Made by a program: the position numbers and the translations under genes. The notes under the pieces are model-generated. The model did not search any database. It had not been told where the DNA came from and was given only the letters and a program-made list of their open reading frames with translations. From Luteolibacter algae (GTDB lineage Bacteria; Verrucomicrobiota; Verrucomicrobiia; Verrucomicrobiales; Akkermansiaceae), in contig NZ_JBHUIT010000001.1 in assembly GCF_042683045.1 (NCBI RefSeq), forward strand, positions 62,001 through 126,000: a DNA stretch of 64,000 bases, read 5' to 3'. This document shows positions 17,937 through 27,139 of this stretch, piece after piece (the stretch's first letter is position 1; every line of letters begins with the position of its first letter).

Positions 17937-20279
17937 TGCAACTTCCATAACCGAATTTTTGCGAAGATTCCGGGCCGCTGTGACCATGTTTTCAAGAGAT
18001 GTTTTCACCTCCGGCCAGCCACGGGTTTTCAAACCACAATCGGGATTGACCCACAAGTTTTCTGCCGGGATGAGTCCTCCAGCTTTCTCGATCAGATTTT
18101 CCATCTCTTTGACAGTGGGAACACGCGGCGAGTGGATATCATAGACACCCGGGCCAATTTCGTTCGGGTAGCGGAAATCCACAAAAGCATCCAGTAGTTC
18201 CATATTCGAGCGGGACGTCTCGATGGTGATCACGTCCGCATCCATTGCCGCTACGGCCTCGATGATGTCATTGAATTCCGAATAGCACATATGGGTGTGA
18301 ATCTGGGTATCATCCCGAACCACGCTCGAGCACAATCTGAAGGCTTCCACCGCCCAGCCGAGATAGCTTTCCCAATCGGCCTGCCGCAGCGGCAAGCCTT
18401 CACGGATCGCTGGTTCATCAATCTGAATTGCAGCAATTCCCGCACTTTCGAGGTCCTTCACCTCATCACGTATTGCCAGTGCAATCTGGCGCGTGGTGAT
18501 GTCCCTGGCTTGATCGTCTCGGACAAAGGACCACTGAAGGATCGTCACGGGGCCGGTCAACATTCCCTTCATGGGCTTATTGGTCAAAGCGCTGGCAAAC
18601 TCCGCCCAGCGGACGGTCATCGGCTTCGGTCTACGGACATCACCGTAGATGATCGGGGGCTTCACACAACGGCTTCCATAGCTTTGCACCCAACCATTTG
18701 AGGTGAATGCAAAACCTTCCAGCTGCTCGCCGAAATACTCGACCATGTCGTTGCGCTCGAACTCTCCGTGGACCGGCATGTCGATCCCGATTTCGTTCTG
18801 AAATTCCACACAGCGCCGTGTTTCCTGCTCAAGAAAATGCTCATAATCCTGTCCGCTTAGGTCTCCCTTTTTCCATTTCGCACGGGCAGCCCGCACCTCG
18901 TCGGTTTGTGGAAATGAACCTATTGTTGTTGTCGGGTAAAGCGGGAGCATGAGCTTCTTGCGTTGCAGTTTCCGGCGCTCGGAAAACGGCGACTTGCGGC
19001 GGGAGTCCTCGGGGATGATGAAGCTGGTTCTCGCTTTTACCCGCGGGTTGTGGATCTTGGTGCTTTCTTCCCTACCTAGCTGGGAGGCGCGGTTCAGTTC
19101 GAGTTCGGCACTAACGCTCCCACCGGAAAGTGCGCGAGCCAGCACCGAGAGTTCCATCAATTTTTCATCCGCAAAGGCGAGCCAATCGCGAATCTCCGGA
19201 TCGAGTTCTGCTTCATTTTCAAGCGTAATCGGCGTATGTAAAAGCGAACAGGATGGTGCGATCCATAATCTCTCCGGACCGAGCTTTTCCTTGGCTCCCT
19301 CGAGGATGGAAAATGATTTGTCGAAGTCGTTCTTCCAGATATTCCGCCCGTCCACAATTCCCAGTGAAAGAATTTTATCCGAAGGAAAGCCGGAGATCAG
19401 CCGATCGATTTCCTCCACGCCGCGCACGGCATCCTGATGAAGTGCGGCGACCGGGAGTGAGAGAAAAAGAGGGAGATTATCCCGGAGTTCACCAAAATAA
19501 TTGGCGACAATCAGCTTTGCTCCAGAGGCGGCAGTGCGGAGCCGCTGATAGCTTTTGTGTATTGCGGATCGCTGCAGATCGCTGAGATCCAGTGAAAAGA
19601 TCGGCTCATCGAGTTGAATCCATTCGGCACCAGATGCGGCAAGCTTTGCGAGTATCTCCTCGTAGACTGGAAGAAGTTTTTCCAAGAGCTCGAACCGATC
19701 GAAATCGGCGCCATCTTGAACCTTGCCCAAAGTCAGATAACTTACAGGTCCGAGCAAAACGGGTTTTGCCCGATGTCCGAAAGCAGTTGCTTCCAGGAAC
19801 TCATCGAAGATTTTGGACGAGCTGAGCTTAAAGGTGGTATCACTCCGGAACTCGGGAACAATATAATGATAGTTGGTATCGAACCATTTCGTCATCTCAC
19901 TTGCGAAAGTGCTGACAGTTTGGGACTGACAATCGCAGGTGGCTTCCGATGTATCGGTAGCCTTGGTTTGGCCGCGGGCGATGAGGAACGCGGTATCGAT
20001 GCTGGTTTCATTCCCATCCCAGCGAAAACGCGGCGGAATATTTCCCAGTAGGCAGGTGGTATCGAGAACCTGATCGTAAAAGGAAAAGTCGTTGCAAGGA
20101 ATGAGATCAATCCCGGCTTTGGATTGTTTCCGCCAGTTCTCAGCCCGTAACCTTGCGGCGGCTGCTTCGAGTTCCGGCTTTGATATACGGCCTTTCCAGT
20201 AGGATTCGGTTGCTCTTTTCAGCTCACGTTTTTCTCCGATTCTCGGGTAGCCGAGGTTGTGTGTCAGGATGCGGTTCAT
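17934..20279 (-). CDS. metE: Cobalamin-independent methionine synthase
   Basis: Transfers the methyl group of 5-methyltetrahydropteroyl-triglutamate to homocysteine without B12. The 781-residue length is usual. The N-terminal barrel starts MNRILTHNLGYPRIGEKREL, and the C-terminal catalytic barrel shows zinc-site landmarks: the HMCYSEFNDI block, the MPVHGEFERNDMVEYFGEQL region and NPDCGLKTRGWPEV near the end. It is divergent from a LysR gene of the MetR type, with 92 bases between, and no cobalamin riboswitch is visible there. Regulation by the neighbouring MetR-like protein with homocysteine as co-inducer is expected by analogy with E. coli. Confidence 0.98.
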   Translation of the reverse strand: MNRILTHNLGYPRIGEKRELKRATESYWKGRISKPELEAAAARLRAENWRKQSKAGIDLIPCNDFSFYDQVLDTTCLLGNIPPRFRWDGNETSIDTAFLIARGQTKATDTSEATCDCQSQTVSTFASEMTKWFDTNYHYIVPEFRSDTTFKLSSSKIFDEFLEATAFGHRAKPVLLGPVSYLTLGKVQDGADFDRFELLEKLLPVYEEILAKLAASGAEWIQLDEPIFSLDLSDLQRSAIHKSYQRLRTAASGAKLIVANYFGELRDNLPLFLSLPVAALHQDAVRGVEEIDRLISGFPSDKILSLGIVDGRNIWKNDFDKSFSILEGAKEKLGPERLWIAPSCSLLHTPITLENEAELDPEIRDWLAFADEKLMELSVLARALSGGSVSAELELNRASQLGREESTKIHNPRVKARTSFIIPEDSRRKSPFSERRKLQRKKLMLPLYPTTTIGSFPQTDEVRAARAKWKKGDLSGQDYEHFLEQETRRCVEFQNEIGIDMPVHGEFERNDMVEYFGEQLEGFAFTSNGWVQSYGSRCVKPPIIYGDVRRPKPMTVRWAEFASALTNKPMKGMLTGPVTILQWSFVRDDQARDITTRQIALAIRDEVKDLESAGIAAIQIDEPAIREGLPLRQADWESYLGWAVEAFRLCSSVVRDDTQIHTHMCYSEFNDIIEAVAAMDADVITIETSRSNMELLDAFVDFRYPNEIGPGVYDIHSPRVPTVKEMENLIEKAGGLIPAENLWVNPDCGLKTRGWPEVKTSLENMVTAARNLRKNSVMEVA

Positions 20280-20306
20280 AGTGAGTCCATCATGGAGGAT
20301 CTATGA

Positions 20307-20349
20307 TTATTCGCATAACGCATTGTTTTTAGGATCGTCATTCGAAATG
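20307..20349. promoter_or_regulatory. Dyad sites between metE and metR-like gene
   Basis: The 92-base gap between the divergent genes holds TTAT-TCGC-ATAA at 20307-20318 and CATT-CGA-AATG at 20339-20349, with the self-complementary TTCGAA inside. They are 32 bases apart, about three helical turns. Such symmetric sites between a LysR gene and its target are the likely binding places for the regulator. They do not match the E. coli MetR consensus closely, so this is inference from position and symmetry. Confidence 0.45.
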
Positions 20350-20371
20350 CTTATGATTAGGAATTTGCCAA

Positions 20372-21286
20372 ATGATTGAAATACGACACCTTCGCGCACT
20401 GATCGCCGTTGCGGAAACCGGGAACCTCTCAAAGGCGGGAAAGCATCTGAACCTTTCGCAGCCTGCGCTTTCCCAACAAATGAAAGCCTTGGAGGAAATG
20501 GTAGGAGCGGAGGTTTTTCACAGAAAAAGTAATCCGCTGCGGCTCAGTCCCGTGGGCGAGCGCCTCTTGTGTAGCGCGTATGAAATCGAAAAGACACTGA
20601 AGCAGACGGAACGCGATGTTGCGAGAATTGCGGAAGGAAAGGCGGGCCAGCTTCGCATCGCGGTCGAGTGCCATTCCTGCTTTGATTGGCTGATGCCGAG
20701 TATGGACGCATTTCGCGAAGGCTGGCCGGAAGTAGAGATGGATCTGGTCTCGGGTTTCCAACCGGATCCGACGGGGCTGCTGGCTGAAGGTCAGGCGGAT
20801 TTGGTTATCGTGTCCTCCGCAAAGCCCCGGAGTGGTGTGGTCTATCATCCTTTGTTCCGATACGAAGTGCTGGCTTTGCTTGCGAGAGGGCATCCGCTCG
20901 CTAGAAAAGCTTATCTGACTGCGCGGGATTTCCGGGATGAAACGCTCGTCACCTATCCGATTCCCGACGAGCGGATAGATGTAATCCGTGAGGTTTTGAA
21001 GCCAGCAAGTATTGATCCTCCACGGCGGATGACAGAACTAACTGTAGGCATTTTGCAGCTTGTAGCCAGCCGTAGAGCGATCGCGGCGATGCCTGGTTGG
21101 GCGGTGCAGCCGTTCCTGGACCGCGAGTATGTGAGTTCGCGCCCGATTCGGAAAGGTGGCTTGTTCGCCAATCTATATTCCGCGACAACCGCGGAAGGTG
21201 CCGGAGCTGCCTATATGCGTGAGTTTTTGGAAACCATGCGCCGGATTAGTTTTTCCGAGCTCAAAGGCATTACCGAGATCCATTGA
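20372..21286 (+). CDS. metR: LysR-family regulator, MetR-like
   Basis: A 304-residue LysR protein: helix-turn-helix at residues 1-60 (HLRALIAVAETGNLSKAGKH, then LNLSQPALSQQMKALEEMVG) and an effector domain from about 90. AVECHSCFDWLMPSMDAFRE is the segment I associate with MetR proteins. It faces metE across 92 bases, which is the typical arrangement in which MetR activates metE. The gene symbol rests on this context and on the effector domain. It ends before a strong bidirectional terminator. Confidence 0.8.
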   Translation: MIEIRHLRALIAVAETGNLSKAGKHLNLSQPALSQQMKALEEMVGAEVFHRKSNPLRLSPVGERLLCSAYEIEKTLKQTERDVARIAEGKAGQLRIAVECHSCFDWLMPSMDAFREGWPEVEMDLVSGFQPDPTGLLAEGQADLVIVSSAKPRSGVVYHPLFRYEVLALLARGHPLARKAYLTARDFRDETLVTYPIPDERIDVIREVLKPASIDPPRRMTELTVGILQLVASRRAIAAMPGWAVQPFLDREYVSSRPIRKGGLFANLYSATTAEGAGAAYMREFLETMRRISFSELKGITEIH

Positions 21287-21305
21287 ATCCTTAGTGCTCG
21301 GGCAC

Positions 21306-21341
21306 AAAAAAAGGAGCGGTGGGTTTCACCGCTCCTTTTTT
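21306..21341. terminator. Bidirectional rho-independent terminator
   Basis: GGAGCGGTG (21313-21321) pairs with CACCGCTCC (21327-21335) around a five-base loop; seven A precede and six T follow. It works on both strands, ending the metR-like gene on the plus strand and ilvD on the minus strand, which converge here. Confidence 0.93.
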
Positions 21342-21363
21342 ATGAATTGGACCCGCCGGGTGC

Positions 21364-23064
21364 CTATAAGCCTTTGTCCGTTACCGCGCCTTCGCTGGCG
21401 CTTGTCACGAGTTTCGCGTATTTGGCGAGAACTCCATATTTGTAGCGGGGCTCTGGCTTGACCCAGTTTGCCTTACGGGTGGCGATTTCCTCGTCCGAAA
21501 GATTGACGCTGATGCGGTTGTCGATGGCGTTGATTTCAATCTCATCTCCATCCTGAAGAATACCGATGGTGCCGCCTTCGTAGGCTTCCGGAGTAATGTG
21601 ACCGACGACGAAGCCGTGGCTGCCGCCGGAGAAACGTCCATCCGTGATGAGCGCGACTTCCTTGCCAAGCCCCATGCCCATGACGGCACCGGTGGGTCCC
21701 AGCATCTCGCGCATGCCAGGACCGCCTTTAGGACCTTCCATGCGGATGACGATTACGTCGCCTTTGCCGATTTTCTTGGCAAGAATCGCTTTCATCGCTT
21801 CATCTTCGGAATTGTAAACCTTCGCGGTGCCTTTGAAAATCTCGCCTTCTTTTCCGGAAATTTTGGCAACCGAACCCTGCTCGGCAAGGTTTCCGTAAAG
21901 AATCCGCAGGTGGCTGTCTTTTTTGATCGGGTTGTCGAGAGGGCGGATGATTTCCTGGCCTTCCGGGTATGGCTTGGCAAGTTTCTCAAGATTTTCGCGG
22001 AGCGTGCGGCCGGTGACTGTCATGCAGTCACCATGCAGCAGGCCTGCATCAAGAAGCATTTTCATCAGAGGAACCGTGCCACCGATGCGAACGAGATCGA
22101 CCATGGCATATTTGCCGGAAGGCTTGAGATCAGCCAGAACCGGGGTTCTTTTCCCGATGCGCTCGAAGTCATCCAATGTGATATCGACACCGGCGGAGTG
22201 AGCCATCGCCGGAATGTGAAGGCAGGCATTGGTGGAGCCACCGAGGGCGATGAGGACGGTGATGGCGTTTTCAAATGCCTCTTTCGTCATGATGTCCCGT
22301 GGCTTGATGCCGAGCTTGATGAGATTGAGGACTGCCGCACCCGCATCGAAACAATCGCGCATTTTGTCATCGGAAATGGCTGCCTGGGATGAGCTGTTTG
22401 GCAGGGACATGCCGAGCGCTTCGATCGCGCTGGCCATGGTGTTCGCCGTATACATGCCGCCGCATGAGCCCGGGCCCGGGATTGCACAGGACTCGACGTG
22501 CTCCAGCTCTTCATCGGAGAACTCGCCATTGGCGTGTTTGCCGACAGCCTCGAAAATGGAAACGATATCGAGATCCTTCTCCTCGCCCTTGATTTTGCCG
22601 CAGCCAGGGAGAATCGTGCCGCCATAGACGAATACCGACGGGCGGTTCATACGACCCATGGTCATTACGCAGGCAGGCATGTTCTTATCGCAACCACCGA
22701 TGGCTACGAAGCCGTCCATTCCTTCACAGCCTACAACGGTTTCAATGGAGTCTGCGATGACTTCGCGGGAGACAAGCGAGTATTTCATCCCTTCGGTGCC
22801 CATGGAGATACCGTCGGAAATGGTGATGGTATTGAAAATGACACCTTTACCACCAGCTGCATCGACGCCTTTCGAGGTCTCGATGGCAAGCTTGTCGATG
22901 TGGATGTTGCATGGGGTGACTTGGCTCCAGGTGGAGGCCACGCCGATTTGCGGCTTGGAGAAATCTTCTTTTTTAAAGCCTACGGCATATAGCATTCCCC
23001 GGCTAGGGGCGCGGTCCGGGCCATCAAGCATCAAACTGGAATAGGGGCGTTCTAGGTCACTCAT
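21364..23064 (-). CDS. ilvD: Dihydroxy-acid dehydratase
   Basis: Dehydrates dihydroxy acids to 2-keto acids in the synthesis of valine, leucine and isoleucine, using an iron-sulfur cluster. The 566-residue length is the usual bacterial form. Landmarks are VGCEGMDGFVAIGGCDKNMP with its cluster cysteine, CAIPGPGSCGGMYTANTMAS with another, and the C-terminal TDGRFSGGSHGFVVGHITPE. The start ATG at 23064 gives MSDLERPYSSLMLDGPDRAP, the normal family N-terminus. No other ilv or leu genes are adjacent. It is convergent with the metR-like gene and ends at a shared terminator. Confidence 0.98.
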   Translation of the reverse strand: MSDLERPYSSLMLDGPDRAPSRGMLYAVGFKKEDFSKPQIGVASTWSQVTPCNIHIDKLAIETSKGVDAAGGKGVIFNTITISDGISMGTEGMKYSLVSREVIADSIETVVGCEGMDGFVAIGGCDKNMPACVMTMGRMNRPSVFVYGGTILPGCGKIKGEEKDLDIVSIFEAVGKHANGEFSDEELEHVESCAIPGPGSCGGMYTANTMASAIEALGMSLPNSSSQAAISDDKMRDCFDAGAAVLNLIKLGIKPRDIMTKEAFENAITVLIALGGSTNACLHIPAMAHSAGVDITLDDFERIGKRTPVLADLKPSGKYAMVDLVRIGGTVPLMKMLLDAGLLHGDCMTVTGRTLRENLEKLAKPYPEGQEIIRPLDNPIKKDSHLRILYGNLAEQGSVAKISGKEGEIFKGTAKVYNSEDEAMKAILAKKIGKGDVIVIRMEGPKGGPGMREMLGPTGAVMGMGLGKEVALITDGRFSGGSHGFVVGHITPEAYEGGTIGILQDGDEIEINAIDNRISVNLSDEEIATRKANWVKPEPRYKYGVLAKYAKLVTSASEGAVTDKGL

Positions 23065-23161
23065 CGGGCGGGGATCATCCGTCCGCCCTGCCCTTCACGT
23101 CAAGTCAGGATCGGTGCCGGGATGTATTGATATGGTGGCAAAATCGCTCTGGTGCCGGGGC

Positions 23162-23202
23162 AAAAAAAATCCGCCGGACTCCGATGAGGGAATCCGGCGG
23201 AT
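23162..23202 (-). terminator. Rho-independent terminator of the DUF5060 gene
   Basis: On the minus strand a ten-base perfect stem (ATCCGCCGGA / TCCGGCGGAT, loop 14 bases) is followed by a run of eight T. It lies 20 bases after the stop of the glycoside hydrolase-like gene, so it ends that transcript before ilvD. Confidence 0.9.
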
Positions 23203-23222
23203 CAGGGAATTACCGGGGTGGC

Positions 23223-26200
23223 TTACTTCCTGCGAATGATGGCCAGCCAATCCTCCTCGTCGGGAGCTGAGAGTTTTTCTCCGCTAAGGTCGGTTGTTGC
23301 CTGCATTTCGCCATTGCGGGGATTGAACCAAGCGGATGTAAAATCACCCTCCGGGAGCTGGATCTCCGTTGATCCACCCTTGGGCAGATAAACGAGATAG
23401 AGCTCGCCATCTTTTGCCAAACAGAACTTGGAGTTATCCTGTTTGGTATTGCCAAGCAGTTCATCGCGGCAGGTCATGTCCTGGAAAGGAATTTCCTGCT
23501 CCCGGAAAAATGAGAGAGCGATGTTTGCGTAATTCCAGGACTTTTCGCGCGAGCGCCAATCCTCCGCGATGAGATCGTTCTGGGCCAGCTTGTAGCCGAA
23601 GTAGTATTCCACACCTGCGCCGCCAGCCATGAGATTGCCCCAAAGGGTGAGCTTGCGGATATCGTCGATGCTGTGTTTTGCCTTTGTGTTGCCTGGATAA
23701 TCCGGATCCGGTGGCACGCCTTCCACAGCGGAGCCCTGTTCATCGTTCGCCGCCACCCATGGATTGCCGGCCTTGTCGGAAGCTTTGATCCATTTTGCCG
23801 TCAGATTATGGACCTTGCTCCACTCGTTTTGGAGAGATACGCCGGACAGCCCCTTGTAGCCGAGCAATGGCTCGTATTGCCTGTCCTGCTGATTGGGAAA
23901 GGTGTGGAGGACAACGTGATGCTGGTAGGGATCGGTCGCCCGGATGTAAGCGATCATATCCTTGATTTCCTGTGTGGACTGGGTGTTTTCCTCCCCGATG
24001 TTCCAGTTGAGCGCAAGCTCGTGGCCGTAGCGGGCGATCAGCTCCCGGCAGTAGAGCATGCGCTCCGGGCCGAGTTTTCCACCATCCAATGAGGCTGCGA
24101 CAGGGCCTCCGCCTTCTTTTTGGCCGAGTCTGTCATCGTCCATTTCGTTTTCCTGGAGTTTGAAATGGAGGTAGAGACCTTTCGCCGTCGCGTGGCTGAA
24201 AACGATTCCCCATTGATCGAGTTTGCTGCAGTCGTAATGAAATTTGTCGGTTGGTGCAACGAATGGCCAGATGTTGTCACCATCCCCGGACACGTTGTAG
24301 GGAAGGAAGGAGAAGGCATTCATGCCTTTTTCCGAGAGGTAGTTGAGAGCACCGATGAGGCCCTTGCCTTTGCCGTCTTTCCAAGTCGGGTCACCGTTTT
24401 TCCAATCCTGAAGGTGAGGTGCCCAGGTTTTCAGAGGGACGTTTTTCTTACGTGCCTGGGTATTATCGAATTCGGTGTAAGCGAGGAGTGTCTCCGGTGC
24501 GTCCGCTCCGGCTTTCAGGAAAAAGGACTTATCTCCCTGAAACTGTAGATGATGCTTGCCCACGTATGCCAGGCGTCCGCGCGCTCGGAAGTCCGGAAAA
24601 GATTTGTCGCTCTCGCCGATGGTGAAGGAGCCGGTTTTCCCGTCGAAAGGAGCAAGTGCCTGTCCTTCCCCGGGGGTGAAAGCCGCCTTTTCTCCGCTGC
24701 GGAAGGAAATGGTGTAATTCCATGTTCCCGCCTTGTCCGGAGAAAGATTGGCGACCCATTTCGTCCCGGATTCCGCGGAGCTTTCAGCGGCATTTCCATC
24801 AGCAGCGAAGTAGCCCGGGACGGTGTAATTCGGTTCGCCGGATTCGTGGGTGAAGGTGACCCAGAAGGATTGATCGGTGAAAGGGTTCGGCGAGTTGTCC
24901 AGCTCGTGGGCGTATGGACCGCTGAGTGTGAGGGAAACTTTGTGCCATTGTTTCATCTCGCCGGAGATGGTTACGGCGCCATCGCCATCGGGTTGGCGCG
25001 GTTGCTGGAGGGCGGGACCAGTTGGTTTTGCCGCCATTTCACCGGCGGGAGCTTTTTTCATGGCCGCGGCAGTCGCCGCATCAGCGGGAGCAAAGCTCAG
25101 ACCGGACCAACGAGCACGCGACCATTCCTTGCCATCTGCGGAAGCAACCGTGGAGCTGACTTCGATCACGTCTCCGGGCTCAATGGTGATTCCCTTGAAA
25201 GTCGCATGGTATTTCTCACCTTCGTCGAAAGTCTCGTCGGACATTGGGCAAGTGTGATCGCCGATCTTCCTGCCGTTGACGAAAACGCTGTAGGTCGAGC
25301 TGCCGTCGCTTTCTCCGACCGATTTCAGAGTGACATCATATTTTCCAAGCGGGAAGGGGGATGCGGTGGCAATTTTCGCGGTTTTGCGTTGCTCTGGGTT
25401 GATCGCCAGCCATTTGCCTTGATCCAGGTAGTAGCCGCTCCCGCTGACATCGAAGGAATCCGCGGAAATTTCCGCCTGCGCGTCGTCGTGCCGGGCAGGT
25501 GCTTCTGGGGCTTCCGGTGCCTCAGCTGCTTCGACGAATTCAAACGCGGCGGGTGCTTTTCCGGACTTGATCACTGAAGCTGGACCGAGACCGTCCGGGG
25601 AAAATTCCCGGGTGTTCGCCAGAAGGATTTTATCGAGGGCGATCCCGTCCTCGCGCATGGAGACCTGGATCGTGTGGACGCCAGCGCTCGGGACATCCAG
25701 GGTGAGGATGCCGGGGACGCCGATGTGGACTTTCTCCGTGCGCTGTGCGGAGCGCCAGTGCCATTTGTTCTTCGTGACTGTCTGCCAGCGCTTGGCGGTA
25801 TCCGGCCATGTGCCATCAATGCCAAAGTGGAGGCCATTGTCCTCGGAAGTGGTAGTGAAGGTGCGTGCCCATAGCCAGTATTTGCCTGGGTTGTTGAAGT
25901 GGACCTTGTAGGACAGGACTGCGATTTTTCCCTGCAATTCGGTAAAGTTTTCCCCTCCAATCAATTTGTCGGCATGTGTTCTGCGGGTATCCGGCAGGAT
26001 CTCCAGATAGGCACCGCCGGATGCTCCCGCGATAGAGCTGGGATCCCCATCGGGTGTGATGTCTGGAGTTTGCGCCTTGGTGGTAAGATACCAGGCACGC
26101 TTGTCGATCAGCGTCTGCTCGATAAAATGCTCCGCCTCGATTGAGACTACCCCGTCTTTTTCCTCAAAAACGAGATCGGGAGAAGCAATAGGTTTGGTCA

Positions 26201-26258
26201 AATCCTCCGCCAGCAATGCTGTAGGTAGAGCCATAAAGGCTATTAATCGTGAATACAT
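23223..26258 (-). CDS. Secreted DUF5060 glycoside hydrolase-like protein
   Basis: The frame is open for 77 codons upstream, but the ATG at 26258 gives a proper signal peptide (MYSRLIAFMALPTALLAEDL), so I use it; the product has 1011 residues. The domains in order are two beta-sandwich regions resembling carbohydrate-binding modules (about 30-220 and 270-390), a DUF5060 domain (about 428-525), a barrel-like catalytic region (about 556-910) with NWNIGEEN as the likely acid/base site near residue 750, and a C-terminal domain resembling the putative collagen-binding domain of such enzymes (about 914-1011). DUF5060 proteins act on plant or algal polysaccharides in several GH families. Substrate here is unknown; it lies in a sulfatase-rich region. 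Confidence 0.85.
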   Translation of the reverse strand: MYSRLIAFMALPTALLAEDLTKPIASPDLVFEEKDGVVSIEAEHFIEQTLIDKRAWYLTTKAQTPDITPDGDPSSIAGASGGAYLEILPDTRRTHADKLIGGENFTELQGKIAVLSYKVHFNNPGKYWLWARTFTTTSEDNGLHFGIDGTWPDTAKRWQTVTKNKWHWRSAQRTEKVHIGVPGILTLDVPSAGVHTIQVSMREDGIALDKILLANTREFSPDGLGPASVIKSGKAPAAFEFVEAAEAPEAPEAPARHDDAQAEISADSFDVSGSGYYLDQGKWLAINPEQRKTAKIATASPFPLGKYDVTLKSVGESDGSSTYSVFVNGRKIGDHTCPMSDETFDEGEKYHATFKGITIEPGDVIEVSSTVASADGKEWSRARWSGLSFAPADAATAAAMKKAPAGEMAAKPTGPALQQPRQPDGDGAVTISGEMKQWHKVSLTLSGPYAHELDNSPNPFTDQSFWVTFTHESGEPNYTVPGYFAADGNAAESSAESGTKWVANLSPDKAGTWNYTISFRSGEKAAFTPGEGQALAPFDGKTGSFTIGESDKSFPDFRARGRLAYVGKHHLQFQGDKSFFLKAGADAPETLLAYTEFDNTQARKKNVPLKTWAPHLQDWKNGDPTWKDGKGKGLIGALNYLSEKGMNAFSFLPYNVSGDGDNIWPFVAPTDKFHYDCSKLDQWGIVFSHATAKGLYLHFKLQENEMDDDRLGQKEGGGPVAASLDGGKLGPERMLYCRELIARYGHELALNWNIGEENTQSTQEIKDMIAYIRATDPYQHHVVLHTFPNQQDRQYEPLLGYKGLSGVSLQNEWSKVHNLTAKWIKASDKAGNPWVAANDEQGSAVEGVPPDPDYPGNTKAKHSIDDIRKLTLWGNLMAGGAGVEYYFGYKLAQNDLIAEDWRSREKSWNYANIALSFFREQEIPFQDMTCRDELLGNTKQDNSKFCLAKDGELYLVYLPKGGSTEIQLPEGDFTSAWFNPRNGEMQATTDLSGEKLSAPDEEDWLAIIRRK

Positions 26259-26288
26259 AGGGTTTTTAATGGTGTTAGGGAATGATTG

Positions 26289-26335
26289 AATACGTCTATC
26301 GGAAGACATATTTCGCACATAAATACGTGTTATCG
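26289..26335. promoter_or_regulatory. Direct repeat AATACGT-n-TATCG upstream of the DUF5060 gene
   Basis: AATACGTCTATCG at 26289-26301 and AATACGTGTTATCG at 26322-26335 lie 33 bases apart, about three helical turns, 31 and 64 bases upstream of the preferred start. The second copy contains the inverted TACG-tgttat-CGTA. Repeated, helically phased sites just before a polysaccharide gene suggest an operator for a XylR- or LacI-type regulator. The regulator is not known. Confidence 0.45.
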
Positions 26336-26377
26336 TAAATAATCCATCATCAAAAAGCCTCAGACGGGCGGAATCGG

Positions 26378-27139
26378 CTAATAACCGGCGAGCAAATCCT
26401 CCCGCAGCTTGCCCGGTAGGTTCGTCGTGAGAGAGGAGACCCCCGCAGCGATGAATTTTCCAGCGGTGGCGGAATCGTCGACTGTCCAAACATGATAGTC
26501 GAATCCGGCAGTGATGATCTTCTCTCCGAAATCCGCGCGGAGTATAGGATGTGCTTCACCGCTTAGCCCGTCAGCGCTGATTTTTTTCAATGTTCTGATG
26601 ATCATCTCAGGGCCGGGCGTCAGTGTGCCAGAGGGATCAAGTCGGAAGTCGGTGATCCAATTGGCACGGATGCCGGGCGCAAGCTCTTTGAAGCTGCGGA
26701 TCACATCCTGATGAAAGGAAATTATGGTGAACCGCTCAAGTCCCGCTTCTCCGAGGAGATGTTCAGCGAGTGTTTCCACGATTTCCACGCCGCATTTAAC
26801 CTCGATGAAGAGCCGCTTGCCCGGCGGGAGATCTGCCAAAATTTCACTCAGCCGGGGGATCCGGGTCCCAGGTTGGGAGGGTTTGTCCGGATTGCCAGGC
26901 ATCAAGTTTTCCAGTTGTTGCCAATCACTCTCCGCGATGATTTTCCGAACCCCGCAGGTCCGGAGTGTGTCGGCATCATGAATGGCGACGATTTCGCCGT
27001 CCTTAGTGAGGCGGATATCGATTTCGATACCATCCGCTCCTTGTCGCCATGCTTCCTCGAAAGCGGGCATCGTATTCTCCGGGGCGGCGGCGGAGGCACC
27101 GCGATGCGCGATGATCAGCGGGATGGAAGACGAGTTCAT
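26378..27139 (-). CDS. Glycerophosphodiester phosphodiesterase family protein
   Basis: A 253-residue GDPD barrel protein. The catalytic landmarks are IAHRGASAAAPENTMPAFEE (residues about 9-28), GIEIDIRLTKDGEIVAIHD with its acidic and histidine residues, and the later FIEVKCG strand. It hydrolyses glycerophosphodiesters to glycerol-3-phosphate and an alcohol, or a related substrate. There is no evident signal peptide, so it may act in the cytoplasm. Its start overlaps the stop of the thioredoxin lipoprotein as ATGA, so the two are translated together. The 119 bases to the DUF5060 gene carry the repeats noted there. Confidence 0.93.
   Translation of the reverse strand: MNSSSIPLIIAHRGASAAAPENTMPAFEEAWRQGADGIEIDIRLTKDGEIVAIHDADTLRTCGVRKIIAESDWQQLENLMPGNPDKPSQPGTRIPRLSEILADLPPGKRLFIEVKCGVEIVETLAEHLLGEAGLERFTIISFHQDVIRSFKELAPGIRANWITDFRLDPSGTLTPGPEMIIRTLKKISADGLSGEAHPILRADFGEKIITAGFDYHVWTVDDSATAGKFIAAGVSSLTTNLPGKLREDLLAGY

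Noticed and set aside
26259..26489. 77-codon upstream extension of the DUF5060 gene
   Set aside because: It overlaps the GDPD gene, has no signal peptide, and the ATG at 26258 gives a proper one.
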